Assembly: GCF_051020955.1 (NCBI RefSeq)
Contig: NW_027477100.1
Coordinates: 35,248 to 99,247, forward strand
DNA: 64,000 nucleotides
Source: Megalopta genalis
Taxonomy: Eukaryota > Arthropoda > Insecta > Hymenoptera > Halictidae
Direction of reading: 5' to 3'
This document shows, piece by piece, positions 13,701 to 28,050 of the stretch. The notes beneath the pieces were generated by a model, which saw nothing but the letters and a program-made list of their open reading frames with translations, was not told where the DNA came from and did no database searches. How positions within the stretch are numbered: the first letter of the stretch is position 1; every line of letters starts with the position of its first letter. The translations under genes and the position numbers were made by a program.

Positions 13701-14900
13701 CTTCATTTGAAGCTATATCTGTTACATCGCAATTATCTGAAGCTAAATCATTTGCATCGCCCGGATTTGAAACTATTCCTTCTACTTCGAATTGATTTGA
13801 AGCTAAATCTTGTGTTTCGCATGGATATGAAGCTAACTCGTTTGTTTCGACTGCATTTGAAGCTATATGTCTTATATCGCAAGTATCTGAAGCTATATAA
13901 TTTGTGTCGCATGGATTTGAAGCTAAACCTTCTGCATCGCATTTATTTGAAGCTAAATCATGTGTTTCGCTTGGATTTGAAGCTATCTAGTTTGTTTCGT
14001 CTGCATTTGGAGCTAAATCACTTATATCGCAACTATCTGATGTTAAATCATTTGTTTCGAATGGATTTGAAGCTAAATCTTCAACACTGCATTGACTTGA
14101 AGCTAAATCATGTGTTTCGCTTGGATTTGAAGCTATCTCGTTTGTTTCGTCTGCATTTGAAGCTATATCACTTATATCGCAAGTATCTGAAGCTATATCA
14201 TTTGTGTCGCCTGGATTTGAAGCTAAACCTTCAATATCGCATTGATTTGAAGCTAAATCATTTGTTTCGCATGGATTTGAAGCTAAACCTTCTACATCGC
14301 ATTGATTTGAATCTAAATCATGTGTTTCGCATGGATTTGAAGCTAACTCGTTTGTGTTTCTCTTGCATTGGAAGCTATATCACTTATATCGAATGTACCT
14401 GATGTTAAATCATTTGTTTCGCATGGATTTGAAGCTAACTCGTTTGTTTCGTCTGCATTTGAAGCTATATCTCTTATATCGCAAGTATCTGAAGCTATAT
14501 CATTTGTGTCGCCTGGATTTGAAGCTAAACCTTCAACACTGCATTGATTTGCAGCTAAATCATGTGTTTCGCATTGATTTGAAGCTAACTCGTTTGTTTC
14601 TCTTGCATTTGAAGCTATATCACTTATATCGCAACTATCTGATGTTAAATCATTTGTTTCGCATAGATTTGAATCTAATCCTTCTACTTCGAAATGATTT
14701 GAAGCTAAATCATGTGTTTCGCTTGGATTTGATGCTATCTAGTTTGTTTCGTCTGCATTTGAAGCTATATCACTTATATCCCAAGTGTTTGAAGCTAAAT
14801 CATTTGTTTCGCATGGATTTGAAGCTAAACCTTCTATATCGCATTGATTTGAAGCTAAATCATGTGTTTCGCGTGGATTTGAAGCTCACTCGCTTGCTTC
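13700..14900. repeat. Mosaic array segment between larger blocks
   Basis: Only monomers are present. Its first part (about 13,700-13,970) belongs to the family with the CCCGG unit and the TATGTCTTATATCG unit also found at 5.4, 9.6, 15.5, 31.2, 35.2, 40.8, 44.7, 47.8 and 51.3 kb. The part at 13,970-14,400 resembles about 15,740-16,115. Around 14,349 it has one copy of the 2-bp insertion marker followed by GCATTGGAAG. No gene is visible. Confidence 0.7.
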
Positions 14901-16430
14901 GTCTGCATTTGAAGCTATATCACTTATATCCCACGTGTTTGAAGCTAAATCATTTGTTTCGCATGGATTTGAAGTTGATCCTTCTATATCGCATTGATTT
15001 GAAGCTAAATCATGTGTTTCGCATGGATTTGAAGCTAAACCTTCTCTATCGCATTGATTTGAAGCTAAATCATGTGTTTCGCGTGGATTTGAAGCTTAAC
15101 CTTCTACATGGCATTGATTTGAAGCTAAATCATGTGTTTCGCTTGGATTTGAAACAAATCTCGTTTGTTTCGTCTGCATTTGAAGCTATATCACTTATAT
15201 CGCAACCATCTGATGTTAAATCATTTGTTTCGCTTGGATTTGACGTTAAATCTTCTACTTCGAATTGATTTGCAGCTGAATCATGTGTTTCGCATGGATT
15301 TGAATCTCACTCGTTTGTTTCGTCTGCATTTGAAGCTATATCACTTATATCCCAAGTGTTTGAAGCTAAATAATTTGTTTCGCATGGATTTGAAGCTAAA
15401 CCTTCTACATCGCATTGATTTAAAGCTAAATCATTTGTTTCGCTTGGATATGAAGCTAACTCGTTTGTTTCGTCTTCATTTGAAGCTATATCTGTTATAT
15501 CGCAATTATCTGAAGCTAAATCATTTGCATCGCCCGGATTTGAAACTATTCCTTCTACTTCGAATTGATTTGAAGCTAAATCTTGTGTTTCGCATGGATA
15601 TGAAGCTAACTCGTTTGTTTCGACTGCATTTGAAGCTATATGTCTTATATCGCAAGTATCTGAAGCTATATAATTTGTGTCGCATGGATTTGAAGCTAAA
15701 CCTTCTGCATCGCATTTATTTGAAGCTAAATCATGTGTTTCGCTTGGATTTGAAGCTATCTAGTTTGTTTCGTCTGCATTTGGAGCTAAATCACTTATAT
15801 CGCAACTATCTGATGTTAAATCATTTGTTTCGAATGGATTTGAAGCTAAATCTTCAACACTGCATTGACTTGAAGCTAAATCATGTGTTTCGCTTGGATT
15901 TGAAGCTATCTCGTTTGTTTCGTCTGCATTTGAAGCTATATCACTTATATCGCAAGTATCTGAAGCTATATCATTTGTGTCGCCTGGATTTGAAACTAAA
16001 CCTTCTACATCGCATTGATTTGAATCTAAATCATGTGTTTCGCATGGATTTGAAGCTAACTCGTTTGTGTTTCTCTTGCATTGGAAGCTATATCATTTAT
16101 ATCGAATGTACCTGATGTTAAATCATTTGTTTCGCATGGATTTGAAGCTAAACCTTCTACATCGCATTGATTTAAAGCTAAATCATGTCTTTCGCTTGGA
16201 TATGAAGCAAACTCGTTTGTTTCGTCTGCATTTGAAGCTATATCTCTTATATCGCAAGTATCTGGAGCTAAATCACTTGTATCGCATGGATTTGAAGCTG
16301 AACCTTCTACATCGCATTGATTTGAAGCTAAATCATGTGTTTCGCTTGGATTTGAAGCTATCTCGTTTCTTTCGTCTGTATTTGGAGCTAATTCACTTAT
16401 ATCGCAACTATCTGATGTTAAAACATTTGT
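14900..16430. repeat. 1.5-kb block shared with 44.0-45.6 kb
   Basis: This block aligns with about 44,029-45,559 at a constant offset of 29,129 bp, and again with the copy at about 50.7-52.2 kb. Shared rare features are the GAAACAAATCTCG one-base insertion at 15,151, GAAGCTTAACC near 15,090, the CCCGG unit near 15,534 and GCATTGGAAG after the 2-bp insertion near 16,070. Private differences include GAAGTTGATCC near 14,974 here against GAAGTTAATCC in the partner. It contains monomers only. Confidence 0.82.
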
Positions 16431-17785
16431 TTCGAATGGATTTGAAGATAAATCTTCAACACTGCATTGATTTGCAGCTAAATCATGTGTTTCGCATTGA
16501 TTTGAAGCTAACTCGTTTCTTTCACTTGCATTTGAAGCTATATCACTTATATCGCAACTATCTGATGTTAAATCATTTGTTTCGCATAGATTTGAATCTA
16601 ATCCTTCTACTTCGAAATGATTTGAAGCTAAATCATGTGTTTCGCTTGGATTTGATGCTATCTAGTTTGTTTCGTCTGCATTTGAAGCTATATCTCTTAT
16701 ATCGCAACTGTCTGATGTTAAACCATTTGTTTCGCATGGATTTGAAGCTAAATCTTCTACATCGCATTGATTTGCAGCTCAATCATGTGTTTCGCATGGA
16801 TTTGAATCTGACTCGTTTGCTTCGTCTGCATTTGAAGCTATATCCCTTATATCCCACGTGTTTGAAGCTAAATCATTTGTTTCGCATGGATTTGAAGTTA
16901 ATCCTTCTAAATCGCATTGATTTGCAGCTCTATCATGTGTTTCGCTTGGATTTGGAGCTAACTCGTTTATTTCGACTGCATTTGAAGCTATATCACATAT
17001 ATCCCAAGCGTTTGAAAGTAAATCATTTGTTTCGCATGGATTTGAAGTTAAACCTTCTACATCGCAATGATTTGAAGCTAAATCATGTGATTCGCTTCGA
17101 TATGAAGCTAACTCGTTTGATTCGTCTGCATTTGAAGCTATAGCTCTTATATCGCAACTGTCTGATGTTAAATCATTTGTTTCGCATGGATTTGAAGCTA
17201 AATCTTCTACATCGCATTGATTTGCAGCTCAATCATGTGTTTCGCATCGATTTGAATCTGACTCGTTTGTTTCGTCTGCATTTAAAGCTATATCTCTTAT
17301 ATCGCAAGTATCTCAAGCTATATCATTTGTGTCGCATGGATTTGAAGCTAAACCTTCTATATCGCATTGATTTGCAGCTCTATCATGTGTTTCGCTTGGA
17401 TTTGGAGCTAACTCGTTTATTTCGTCAGCATTTGAAGCTATATCACATATATCCCAAGCGTTTGAAAGTAAATCATTTGTTTCGCATGGATTTGAAGTTA
17501 AACCTTCTACATCGCAATGATTTGAAGCTAAATCATGTGATTCGCTTCGATATGAAGCTAACTCGTTTGATTCGTCTGCATTTGAAGCTAAATCTCTTAT
17601 AACGCAAGTATCTAAAGCTATATCATTTGTGTCACACGGATTTGAAGCTAAACCTTCTATATCGCATTGATTTGACGCTGAATCATGTGTTTCGCTTGGA
17701 TTTGAAGCTAACTCGTTTGATTCGTCTGCATTTGAAGCTATATCTCTTATATCGCAAGTATCTAAAGCTATATCAATTGTGTCGC
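16430..17785. repeat. Mosaic array segment preceding the 1,864-bp duplication
   Basis: Monomers only, patched from families seen elsewhere. About 17,280-17,760 resembles 2,660-3,150, including the CTTATAACGC unit near 17,597 and the CACACGG unit near 17,632. Several units here carry AGCTCAATC, which places a TGA in the antisense open frame. No unique sequence was seen. Confidence 0.7.
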
Positions 17786-20700
17786 ATGGATTTGAAGCTA
17801 AACCTTCTATATCGCATTGATTTGAATCTAAATCATGTGTTTCGCATGGATTTGAAGCTAACTCGTTTGTGTTTCTCTTACATTTGAAGCTATATCACTT
17901 ATATCGCATGTACCTGATGTTAAATCATTTGTTTCGCGTGTATTTGAAGCTAAACATTCTACATCGCATTGATTTGAAGCTAAATCATGTGTTTTGCTTG
18001 GATTTGATGCTATCTAGTTTGTTTCGTCTGCATTTGAAGCTATATCACTTATATCCCAAGTGTTTGAAGCTAAATCATTTGTTTCGCATGGATTTGAAGC
18101 TAAACCTTCTATATCGCATTGATTTGAAGCTAAATCATGTGTTTCGCGTGGATTTGAAGCTCACTCGTTTGCTTCGCCTGCATTTCAAGCTATATCACTT
18201 ATATCCCACGTGTTTGAAGCTAAATCATTTGTTTCGCATGGATTTGAAGCTAACTCGTTTGTTTCGTCTGCATTTGAAGCTATATCTCTTATATCGCAAG
18301 TATCTGAATGTATATCATTTGTGTCGCATGGATTTGAAGTTAAACCTTCTACATCGCAATGATTTGAAGCTAAATCATGTGATTCGCTTCGATATGAAGC
18401 TAACTCGTTTGATTCGTCCGCATTTGAAGCTATATCTCTTACATCGCAACTGTCTGATGTTAAATCATTTGTTTCGCATGGATTTGAAGCTAAATCTTCT
18501 ACATCGCATTGATTTGCAGCTCAATCATGTGTTTCGCTTGGATTTGGAGCTAACTCGTTTATTTCGTCTGCATTTGAAGCTATATCACATATATCCCAAC
18601 CGTTTGAATGTAAATCATTTGTTTCGCATGGATTTGAAGTTAAACCTTCTACATCGCAATGATTTGAAGCTAAATCATGTGATTCGCCTCGATATGAAGC
18701 TAACTCGTTTGATTCGTCTGCATTTGAAGCTATATCTCTTATATCGCAACTGTCTGATGTTAAACCATTTGTTTCGCATGGATTTGAAGCTAAATCTTCT
18801 ACATCGCATTGATTTGCAGCTCAATCATGTGTTTCGCATGGATTTGAATCTGACTCGTTTGTTTCGTCTGCATTTGAAGCTATATCTCTTATATCGCAAC
18901 TATTTGATGTTAAATCATTTGTGTCGCATGGATTTGAAGCTAAACCTTCTATATCGCATTATTCTGAAGCATAATCATCTGTTTTGCATGGCTTTGAAGC
19001 TAACGCGTTTGTGTTTCTCTTGCATTTGAAGCTATATCACTTATATCGCATGTACCTGATGTTAAATCATTTGTTTCGCATGGATTTGAAGCTAAACCTT
19101 CTACATCGCATTGATTTGAAGCTAAATCATGTGTTTCGCTTGGATTTGAAGCTATCTAGTTTGTTTCGTCTGCATTTGGAGCTAAATCACTTATATCGCA
19201 ACTATCTGATGTTAAATCATTTGTTTCGAATGGATGTGAAGCTAAATCTTCAACACTGCATTGATTTGCAGCAAGATCATGTGTTTCGCAGTGAATTGAA
19301 GCTAACTCGTTTGTTTCTCTTGCATTTGAAGCTATATCACTTATATCGCAACTATCTGATGTTAAATCATTTGTTTCGCATAGATTTGAATCTAATCCTT
19401 CTACTTCGAAATGATTTGAAGCTAACTCGTTTGTTTCGTCTGCATTTGAAGCTATATCTCTTATATCGCAAGTATCTGAAGCTATATCATTTGTGTCGCC
19501 TGGATTTGAAGCTAAACCTTCAATATCGCAGTGATTTTAAGCTATATCATGTGTTTCGCTTGGATTTGAAGCTATCTCGTTTGTTTCGTCTGCATTTGGA
19601 GCTAAATCACTTATATCGCAACTATCTGAAGTTAAATCATTTGTTTCGCATGGATTTGAAGCTAAACCTTCTACATCGCATTGATTTGAATCTAAATCAT
19701 GTGTTTCGCATGGATTTGAAGCTAACTCGTTTGTGTTTCTCTTACATTTGAAGCTATATCACTTATATCGCATGTACCTGATGTTAAATCATTTGTTTCG
19801 CGTGTATTTGAAGCTAAACATTCTACATCGCATTGATTTGAAGCTAAATCATGTGTTTTGCTTGGATTTGATGCTATCTAGTTTGTTTCGTCTGCATTTG
19901 AAGCTATATCACTTATATCCCAAGTGTTTGAAGCTAAATCATTTGTTTCGCATGGATTTGAAGCTATACCTTCTATATCGCATTGATTTGAAGCTAAATC
20001 ATGTGTTTCGCGTGGATTTGAAGCTCACTCGTTTGCTTCGCCTGCATTTCAAGCTATATCACTTATATCCCACGTGTTTGAAGCTAAATCATTTATTTCG
20101 CATGGATTTGAAGCTAACTCGTTTGTTTCGTCTGCATTTGAAGCTATATCTCTTATATCGCAAGTATCTGAATGTATATCATTTGTGTCGCATGGATTTG
20201 AAGTTAAACCTTCTACATCGCAATGATTTGAAGCTAAATCATGTGATTCGCTTCGATATGAAGCTAACTCGTTTGATTCGTCCGCATTTGAAGCTATATC
20301 TCTTACATCGCAACTGTCTGATGTTAAATCATTTGTTTCGCATGGATTTGAAGCTAAATCTTCTACATCGCATTGATTTGCAGCTCAATCATGTGTTTCG
20401 CTTGGATTTGGAGCTAACTCGTTTATTTCGTCTGCATTTGAAGCTATATCACATATATCCCAACCGTTTGAATGTAAATCATTTGTTTCGCATGGATTTG
20501 AAGTTAAACCTTCTACATCGCAATGATTTGAAGCTAAATCATGTGATTCGCCTCGATATGAAGCTAACTCGTTTGATTCGTCTGCATTTGAAGCTATATC
20601 TCTTATATCGCAACTGTCTGATGTTAAACCATTTGTTTCGCATGGATTTGAAGCTAAATCTTCTACATCGCATTGATTTGCAGCTCAATCATGTGTTTCG

Positions 20701-21514
20701 CATGGATTTGAATCTGACTCGTTTGTTTCGTCTGCATTTGAAGCTATATCTCTTATATCGCAACTATTTGATGTTAAATCATTTGTGTCGCATGGATTTG
20801 AAGCTAAACCTTCTATATCGCATTATTCTGAAGCATAATCATCTGTTTTGCATGGCTTTGAAGCTAACGCGTTTGTGTTTCTCTTGCATTTGAAGCTATA
20901 TCACTTATATCGCATGTACCTGATGTTAAATCATTTGTTTCGCATGGATTTGAAGCTAAACCTTCTACATCGCATTGATTTGAAGCTAAATCATGTGTTT
21001 CGCTTGGATTTGAAGCTATCTAGTTTGTTTCGTCTGCATTTGGAGCTAAATCACTTATATCGCAACTATCTGATGTTAAATCATTTGTTTCGAATGGATG
21101 TGAAGCTAAATCTTCAACACTGCATTGATTTGCAGCAAGATCATGTGTTTCGCAGTGAATTGAAGCTAACTCGTTTGTTTCTCTTGCATTTGAAGCTATA
21201 TCACTTATATCGCAACTATCTGATGTTAAATCATTTGTTTCGCATAGATTTGAATCTAATCCTTCTACTTCGAAATGATTTGAAGCTAACTCGTTTGTTT
21301 CGTCTGCATTTGAAGCTATATCTCTTATATCGCAAGTATCTGAAGCTATATCATTTGTGTCGCCTGGATTTGAAGCTAAACCTTCAATATCGCAGTGATT
21401 TTAAGCTATATCATGTGTTTCGCTTGGATTTGAAGCTATCTCGTTTGTTTCGTCTGCATTTGGAGCTAAATCACTTATATCGCAACTATCTGAAGTTAAA
21501 TCATTTGTTTCGAA
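17785..21514. repeat. 1,864-bp exact tandem duplication
   Basis: Positions 17,785-19,650 repeat immediately at 19,649-21,514. The spacing of 1,864 bp is 62 monomers plus two 2-bp insertions, and each copy carries both. The copies are almost the same; differences noted are GCTAAACC against GCTATACC (about 18,105/19,969) and TTTGTTTCG against TTTATTTCG (about 18,230/20,094). Abutting copies in monomer register suggest one recent unequal exchange. Confidence 0.85.
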
Positions 21515-24500
21515 TGGATTTGAAGATAAATCTTCAACACTGCATTGATTTGCAGCTAAATCATGTGTTTCGCATTGATTTGAAGCTAACTCGTTTGTTT
21601 CGTCTGCATTTGAAGCTATATCTCTTATATCGCAAGTATCTGAAGCTATATCATTTGTGTCGCATGGATTTGAAGCTAAACCTTCTATATCGCATTGATT
21701 TGCAGCTCTATCATGTGTTTCGCTTGGATTTGGAGCTAACTCGTTTATTTCGTCAGCATTTGAAGCTATATCACATATATCCCAAGCGTTTGAAAGTAAA
21801 TCATTTGTTTCGCATGGATTTGAAGTTAAACCTTCTACATCGCAATGATTTGAAGCTAAATCATGTGATTCGCTTCGATATGAAGCTAACTCGTTTGATT
21901 CGTCTGCATTTGAAGCTAAATCTCTTATAACGCAAGTATCTAAAGCTATATCATTTGTGTCACACGGATTTGAAGCTAAACCTTCTATATCGCATTGATT
22001 TGACGCTGAATCATGTGTTTCGCTTGGATTTGAAGCTAACTCGTTTGATTCGTCTGCATTTGAAGCTATATCTCTTATATCGCAAGTATCTAAAGCTATA
22101 TCAATTGTGTCGCATGGATTTGAAGCTAAACCTTCTATATCGCATTTATTTGAAGCTGAATCATGTGCTTCGCATGGATTTGAAGCTATCTCTTTTGTTT
22201 CGTCTGCATTTGAAGCTATATCTCTTATATCGCAATTATCTGAAACTATATCATTTGTGTCGCATGGATTTGAAGCTAAACCTTCTATATCGCATTGATT
22301 TGAAGCTAAATCATGTGTTTCGCGTGGATTTGAAGCTAAACCTTCTACATCGCATTGATTTGAAGCTAAATCATGTGTTTCGCTTGGATTTGAAGCTATC
22401 TCGTTTGTTTCGTCTGCATTTGGAACTAAATCACTTATATCGCAACTATCTGATGTTAAATCATTTGTTTCGAATGGATTTGAAGCTAAATCTTCAACAC
22501 TGCATTGATTTGCAGCTAAATCATGTGTTTCGCATTGATTTGAAGCTAACTCGTTTGTTTCTCTTGCATTTGAATCTATATCACTTATATCGCGACTATC
22601 TGATGTTAAATCGTTTGTTTCGCATAGATTTGAATCTAATCCTTCTACTTCGAAATGATTTGAAGCTAAATCATGTGTTTCGCTTGGATTTGATGCTATC
22701 TAGTTTGTTTTGTCTGCATTTGAAGCTATATCACTTATATCCCAAGTGTTTGAAGCTAAATCATTTGTTTCGCATGGATTTGAAGCTAAACCTTCTATAT
22801 CGCTTTGATTTGAAGCTAAATCATGTGTTTCGCGTGGATTTGGAACTAACTCGTTTATTTCGTCAGCATTTGAAGCTATATCACTTATATCGCAACTATC
22901 TGATGTTAAATCATTTGTTTCGCATGGATTTGAAGCTAAACTTTCTACATCGCATTGATGTGAAGCTAAATCATGTGCTCCGCATGGATTTGAAGCTAAC
23001 TCGTTTGTTTCGTCTGCATTTGAAGCTATATCACTTATATCGCAACTATTTGATGTTAAATCATTTATGTCGCATGGATTTGAAGCTAAACCTTCTATAT
23101 CGCATTGATTTAAAGCTAAATCATGTCTTTCGCTTGGATATGAAGCTAACTCGTTTGTTTCGTATGCATTTGAAGCTATATCTCTTATATCGCAAGTATC
23201 TGAAGCTAAATCATTTGTATCGCATGGATTTGAAGCTAAACCTACTATTTCGCATTGATTTGAAGCTAAATCACGTGTTTCGCGTGGATTTGAAGCTAAA
23301 CCTTCTAAATCGCATTGATTTGCAGCTCTATCATGTGTTTCGCTTGGATTTAGAGCTAACTCGTTTATTTCGACTGCATTTGAAGCTATATCACATATAT
23401 CCCAAGCGTTTGAAAGTAAATCATTTGTTTCGCATGGATTTGAAGTTAAACCTTCTACATCGCAATGATTTGAAGCTAAATCATGTGATTCGCTTCGATA
23501 TGAATCTAACTCGTTTGATTCGTCTGCATTTGAAGCTATATCTCTTATATCGCAACTGTCTGATGTTAAACCATTTGTTTCGCATGGATTTGAAGCTAAA
23601 TCTTCTACATCGCATTGATTTGCAGCTCAATCATGTGTTTCGCATGGATTTGAATCTGACTCGTTTGTTTCGTCTGCATTTGAAGCTATATCTCTTATAT
23701 CGCAACTATTTGATGTTAAATCATTTGTGTCGCATGGATTTGAAGCTAAACCTTCTATATCGCATTATTCTGAAGCATAATCATCTGTTTTGCATGGCTT
23801 TGAAGCTAACGCGTTTGTGTTTCTCTTGCATTTGAAGCTATATCACTTATATCGCATGTACCTGATGTTAAATCATTTGTTTCGCATGGATTTGAAGCTA
23901 AACCTTCTACATCGCATTGATTTGAAGCTAAATCATGTGTTTCGCTTGGATTTGAAGCTATCTAGTTTGTTTCGTCTGCATTTGGAGCTAAATCACTTAT
24001 ATCGCAACTATCTGATGTTAAATCATTTGTTTCGAATGGATGTGAAGCTAAATCTTCAACACTGCATTGATTTGCAGCAAGATCATGTGTTTCGCAGTGA
24101 ATTGAAGCTAACTCGTTTGTTTCTCTTGCATTTGAAGCTATATCACTTATATCGCAACTATCTGATGTTAAATCATTTGTTTCGCATAGATTTGAATCTA
24201 ATCCTTCTACTTCGAAATGATTTGAAGCTAACTCGTTTGTTTCGTCTGCATTTGAAGCTATATCTCTTATATCGCAAGTATCTGAAGCTATATCATTTGT
24301 GTCGCCTGCATTTGAAGCTAAACCTTCAATATCGCAGTGATTTTAAGCTATATCATGTGTTTCGCTTGGATTTGAAGCTATCTCGTTTGTTTCGTCTGCA
24401 TTTGGAGCTAAATCACTTATATCGCAACTATCTGAAGTTAAATCATTTGTTTCGAATGGATTTGAAGATAAATCTTCAACACTGCATTGATTTGCAGCTA

Positions 24501-27500
24501 AATCATGTGTTTCGCATTGATTTGAAGCTAACTCGTTTGTTTCGTCTGCATTTGAAGCTATATCTCTTATATCGCAAGTATCTGAAGCTATATCATTTGT
24601 GTCGCATGGATTTGAAGCTAAACCTTCTATATCGCATTGATTTGCAGCTCTATCATGTGTTTCGCTTGGATTTGGAGCTAACTCGTTTATTTCGTCAGCA
24701 TTTGAAGCTATATCACATATATCCCAAGCGTTTGAAAGTAAATCATTTGTTTCGCATGGATTTGAAGTTAAACCTTCTACATCGCAATGATTTGAAGCTA
24801 AATCATGTGATTCGCTTCGATATGAAGCTAACTCGTTTGATTCGTCTGCATTTGAAGCTAAATCTCTTATAACGCAAGTATCTAAAGCTATATCATTTGT
24901 GTCACACGGATTTGAAGCTAAACCTTCTATATCGCATTGATTTGACGCTGAATCATGTGTTTCGCTTGGATTTGAAGCTAACTCGTTTGATTCGTCTGCA
25001 TTTGAAGCTATATCTCTTATATCGCAAGTATCTAAAGCTATATCAATTGTGTCGCATGGATTTGAAGCTAAACCTTCTATATCGCATTTATTTGAAGCTG
25101 AATCATGTGCTTCGCATGGATTTGAAGCTATCTCTTTTGTTTCGTCTGCATTTGAAGCTATATCTCTTATATCGCAATTATCTGAAACTATATCATTTGT
25201 GTCGCATGGATTTGAAGCTAAACCTTCTATATCGCATTGATTTGAAGCTAAATCATGTGTTTCGCGTGGATTTGAAGCTAAACCTTCTACATCGCATTGA
25301 TTTGAAGCTAAATCATGTGTTTCGCTTGGATTTGAAGCTATCTCGTTTGTTTCGTCTGCATTTGGAACTAAATCACTTATATCGCAACTATCTGATGTTA
25401 AATCATTTGTTTCGAATGGATTTGAAGCTAAATCTTCAACACTGCATTGATTTGCAGCTAAATCATGTGTTTCGCATTGATTTGAAGCTAACTCGTTTGT
25501 TTCTCTTGCATTTGAATCTATATCACTTATATCGCGACTATCTGATGTTAAATCGTTTGTTTCGCATAGATTTGAATCTAATCCTTCTACTTCGAAATGA
25601 TTTGAAGCTAAATCATGTGTTTCGCTTGGATTTGATGCTATCTAGTTTGTTTTGTCTGCATTTGAAGCTATATCACTTATATCCCAAGTGTTTGAAGCTA
25701 AATCATTTGTTTCGCATGGATTTGAAGCTAAACCTTCTATATCGCTTTGATTTGAAGCTAAATCATGTGTTTCGCGTGGATTTGGAACTAACTCGTTTAT
25801 TTCGTCAGCATTTGAAGCTATATCACTTATATCGCAACTATCTGATGTTAAATCATTTGTTTCGCATGGATTTGAAGCTAAACTTTCTACATCGCATTGA
25901 TGTGAAGCTAAATCATGTGCTCCGCATGGATTTGAAGCTAACTCGTTTGTTTCGTCTGCATTTGAAGCTATATCACTTATATCGCAACTATTTGATGTTA
26001 AATCATTTATGTCGCATGGATTTGAAGCTAAACCTTCTATATCGCATTGATTTAAAGCTAAATCATGTCTTTCGCTTGGATATGAAGCTAACTCGTTTGT
26101 TTCGTATGCATTTGAAGCTATATCTCTTATATCGCAAGTATCTGAAGCTAAATCATTTGTATCGCATGGATTTGAAGCTAAACCTACTATTTCGCATTGA
26201 TTTGAAGCTAAATCACGTGTTTCGCGTGGATTTGAAGCTAAACCTTCTAAATCGCATTGATTTGCAGCTCTATCATGTGTTTCGCTTGGATTTAGAGCTA
26301 ACTCGTTTATTTCGACTGCATTTGAAGCTATATCACATATATCCCAAGCGTTTGAAAGTAAATCATTTGTTTCGCATGGATTTGAAGTTAAACCTTCTAC
26401 ATCGCAATGATTTGAAGCTAAATCATGTGATTCGCTTCGATATGAAGCTAACTCGTTTGATTCGTCTGCATTTGAAGCTATATCTCTTATATCGCAACTG
26501 TCTGATGTTAAACCATTTGTTTCGCATGGATTTGAAGCTAAATCTTCTACATCGCATTGATTTGCAGCTCAATCATGTGTTTCGCATGGATTTGAATCTG
26601 ACTCGTTTGTTTCGTCTGCATTTGAAGCTATATCTCTTATATCGCAACTATTTGATGTTAAATCATTTGTGTCGCATGGATTTGAAGCTAAACCTTCTAT
26701 ATCGCATTATTCTGAAGCATAATCATCTGTTTTGCATGGCTTTGAAGCTAACGCGTTTGAGTTTCTCTTGCATTTGAAGCTATATCACTTATATCGCATG
26801 TACCTGATGTTAAATCATTTGTTTCGCATGGATTTGAAGCTAAACCTTCTACATCGCATTGATTTGAAGCTAAATCATGTGTTTCGCTTGGATTTGAAGC
26901 TATCTAGTTTGTTTCGTCTGCATTTGGAGCTAAATCACTTATATCGCAACTATCTGATGTTAAATCATTTGTTTCGAATGGATGTAAAGCTAAATCTTCA
27001 ACACTGCATTGATTTGCAGCTAGATCATGTGTTTCGCAGTGAATTGAAGCTAACTCGTTTGTTTCTCTTGCATTTGAAGCTATATCACTTATATCGCAAC
27101 TATCTGATGTTAAATCATTTGTTTCGCATAGATTTGAATCTAATCCTTCTACTTCGAAATGATTTGAAGCTAACTCGTTTGTTTCGTCTGCATTTGAAGC
27201 TATATCTCTTATATCGCAAGTATCTGAAGCTATATCATTTGTGTCGCCTGGATTTGAAGCTAAACCTTCAATATCGCAGTGATTTTAAGCTATATCATGT
27301 GTTTCGCTTGGATTTGAAGCTATCTCGTTTGTTTCGTCTGCATTTGGAGCTAAATCACTTATATCGCAACTATCTGAAGTTAAATCATTTGTTTCGAATG
27401 GATTTGAAGATAAATCTTCAACACTGCATTGATTTGCAGCTAAATCATGTGTTTCGCATTGATTTGAAGCTAACTCGTTTGTTTCGTCTGCATTTGAAGC

Positions 27501-28050
27501 TATATCTCTTATATCGCAAGTATCTGAAGCTATATCATTTGTGTCGCATGGATTTGAAGCTAAACCTTCTATATCGCATTGATTTGCAGCTCTATCATGT
27601 GTTTCGCTTGGATTTGGAGCTAACTCGTTTATTTCGTCAGCATTTGAAGCTATATCACATATATCCCAAGCGTTTGAAAGTAAATCATTTGTTTCGCATG
27701 GATTTGAAGTTAAACCTTCTACATTGCAATGATTTGAAGCTAAATCATGTGATTCGCTTCGATATGAAGCTAACTCGTTTGATTCGTCTGCATTTGAAGC
27801 TAAATCTCTTATAACGCAAGTATCTAAAGCTATATCATTTGTGTCACACGGATTTGAAGCTAAACCTTCTATATCGCATTGATTTGACGCTGAATCATGT
27901 GTTTCGCTTGGATTTGAAGCTAACTCGTTTGATTCGTCTGCATTTGAAGCTATATCTCTTATATCGCAAGTATCTAAAGCTATATCAATTGTGTCGCATG
28001 GATTTGAAGCTAAACCTTCTATATCGCATTTATTTGAAGCTGAATCATGT
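20580..28050. repeat. 2,942-bp tandem units, about 2.5 copies
   Basis: Units run about 20,580-23,521, 23,522-26,463 and 26,464-28,050 (partial) at a constant period of 2,942 bp: 98 monomers plus one 2-bp insertion. Each unit carries the same divergent landmarks in the same order: AAGCATAATCATCTGTTTTG, the GTGTTTCTC insertion, TTCAACACTG, CTTATAACGC and CACGTGTTTCG. Differences are few, for example CGCCTGGATT at 21,361 against CGCCTGCATT at 24,303. The left-edge blocks of the window are shorter relatives. Identity ends near 28,050, where the array passes into the 902-bp duplication. Confidence 0.88.
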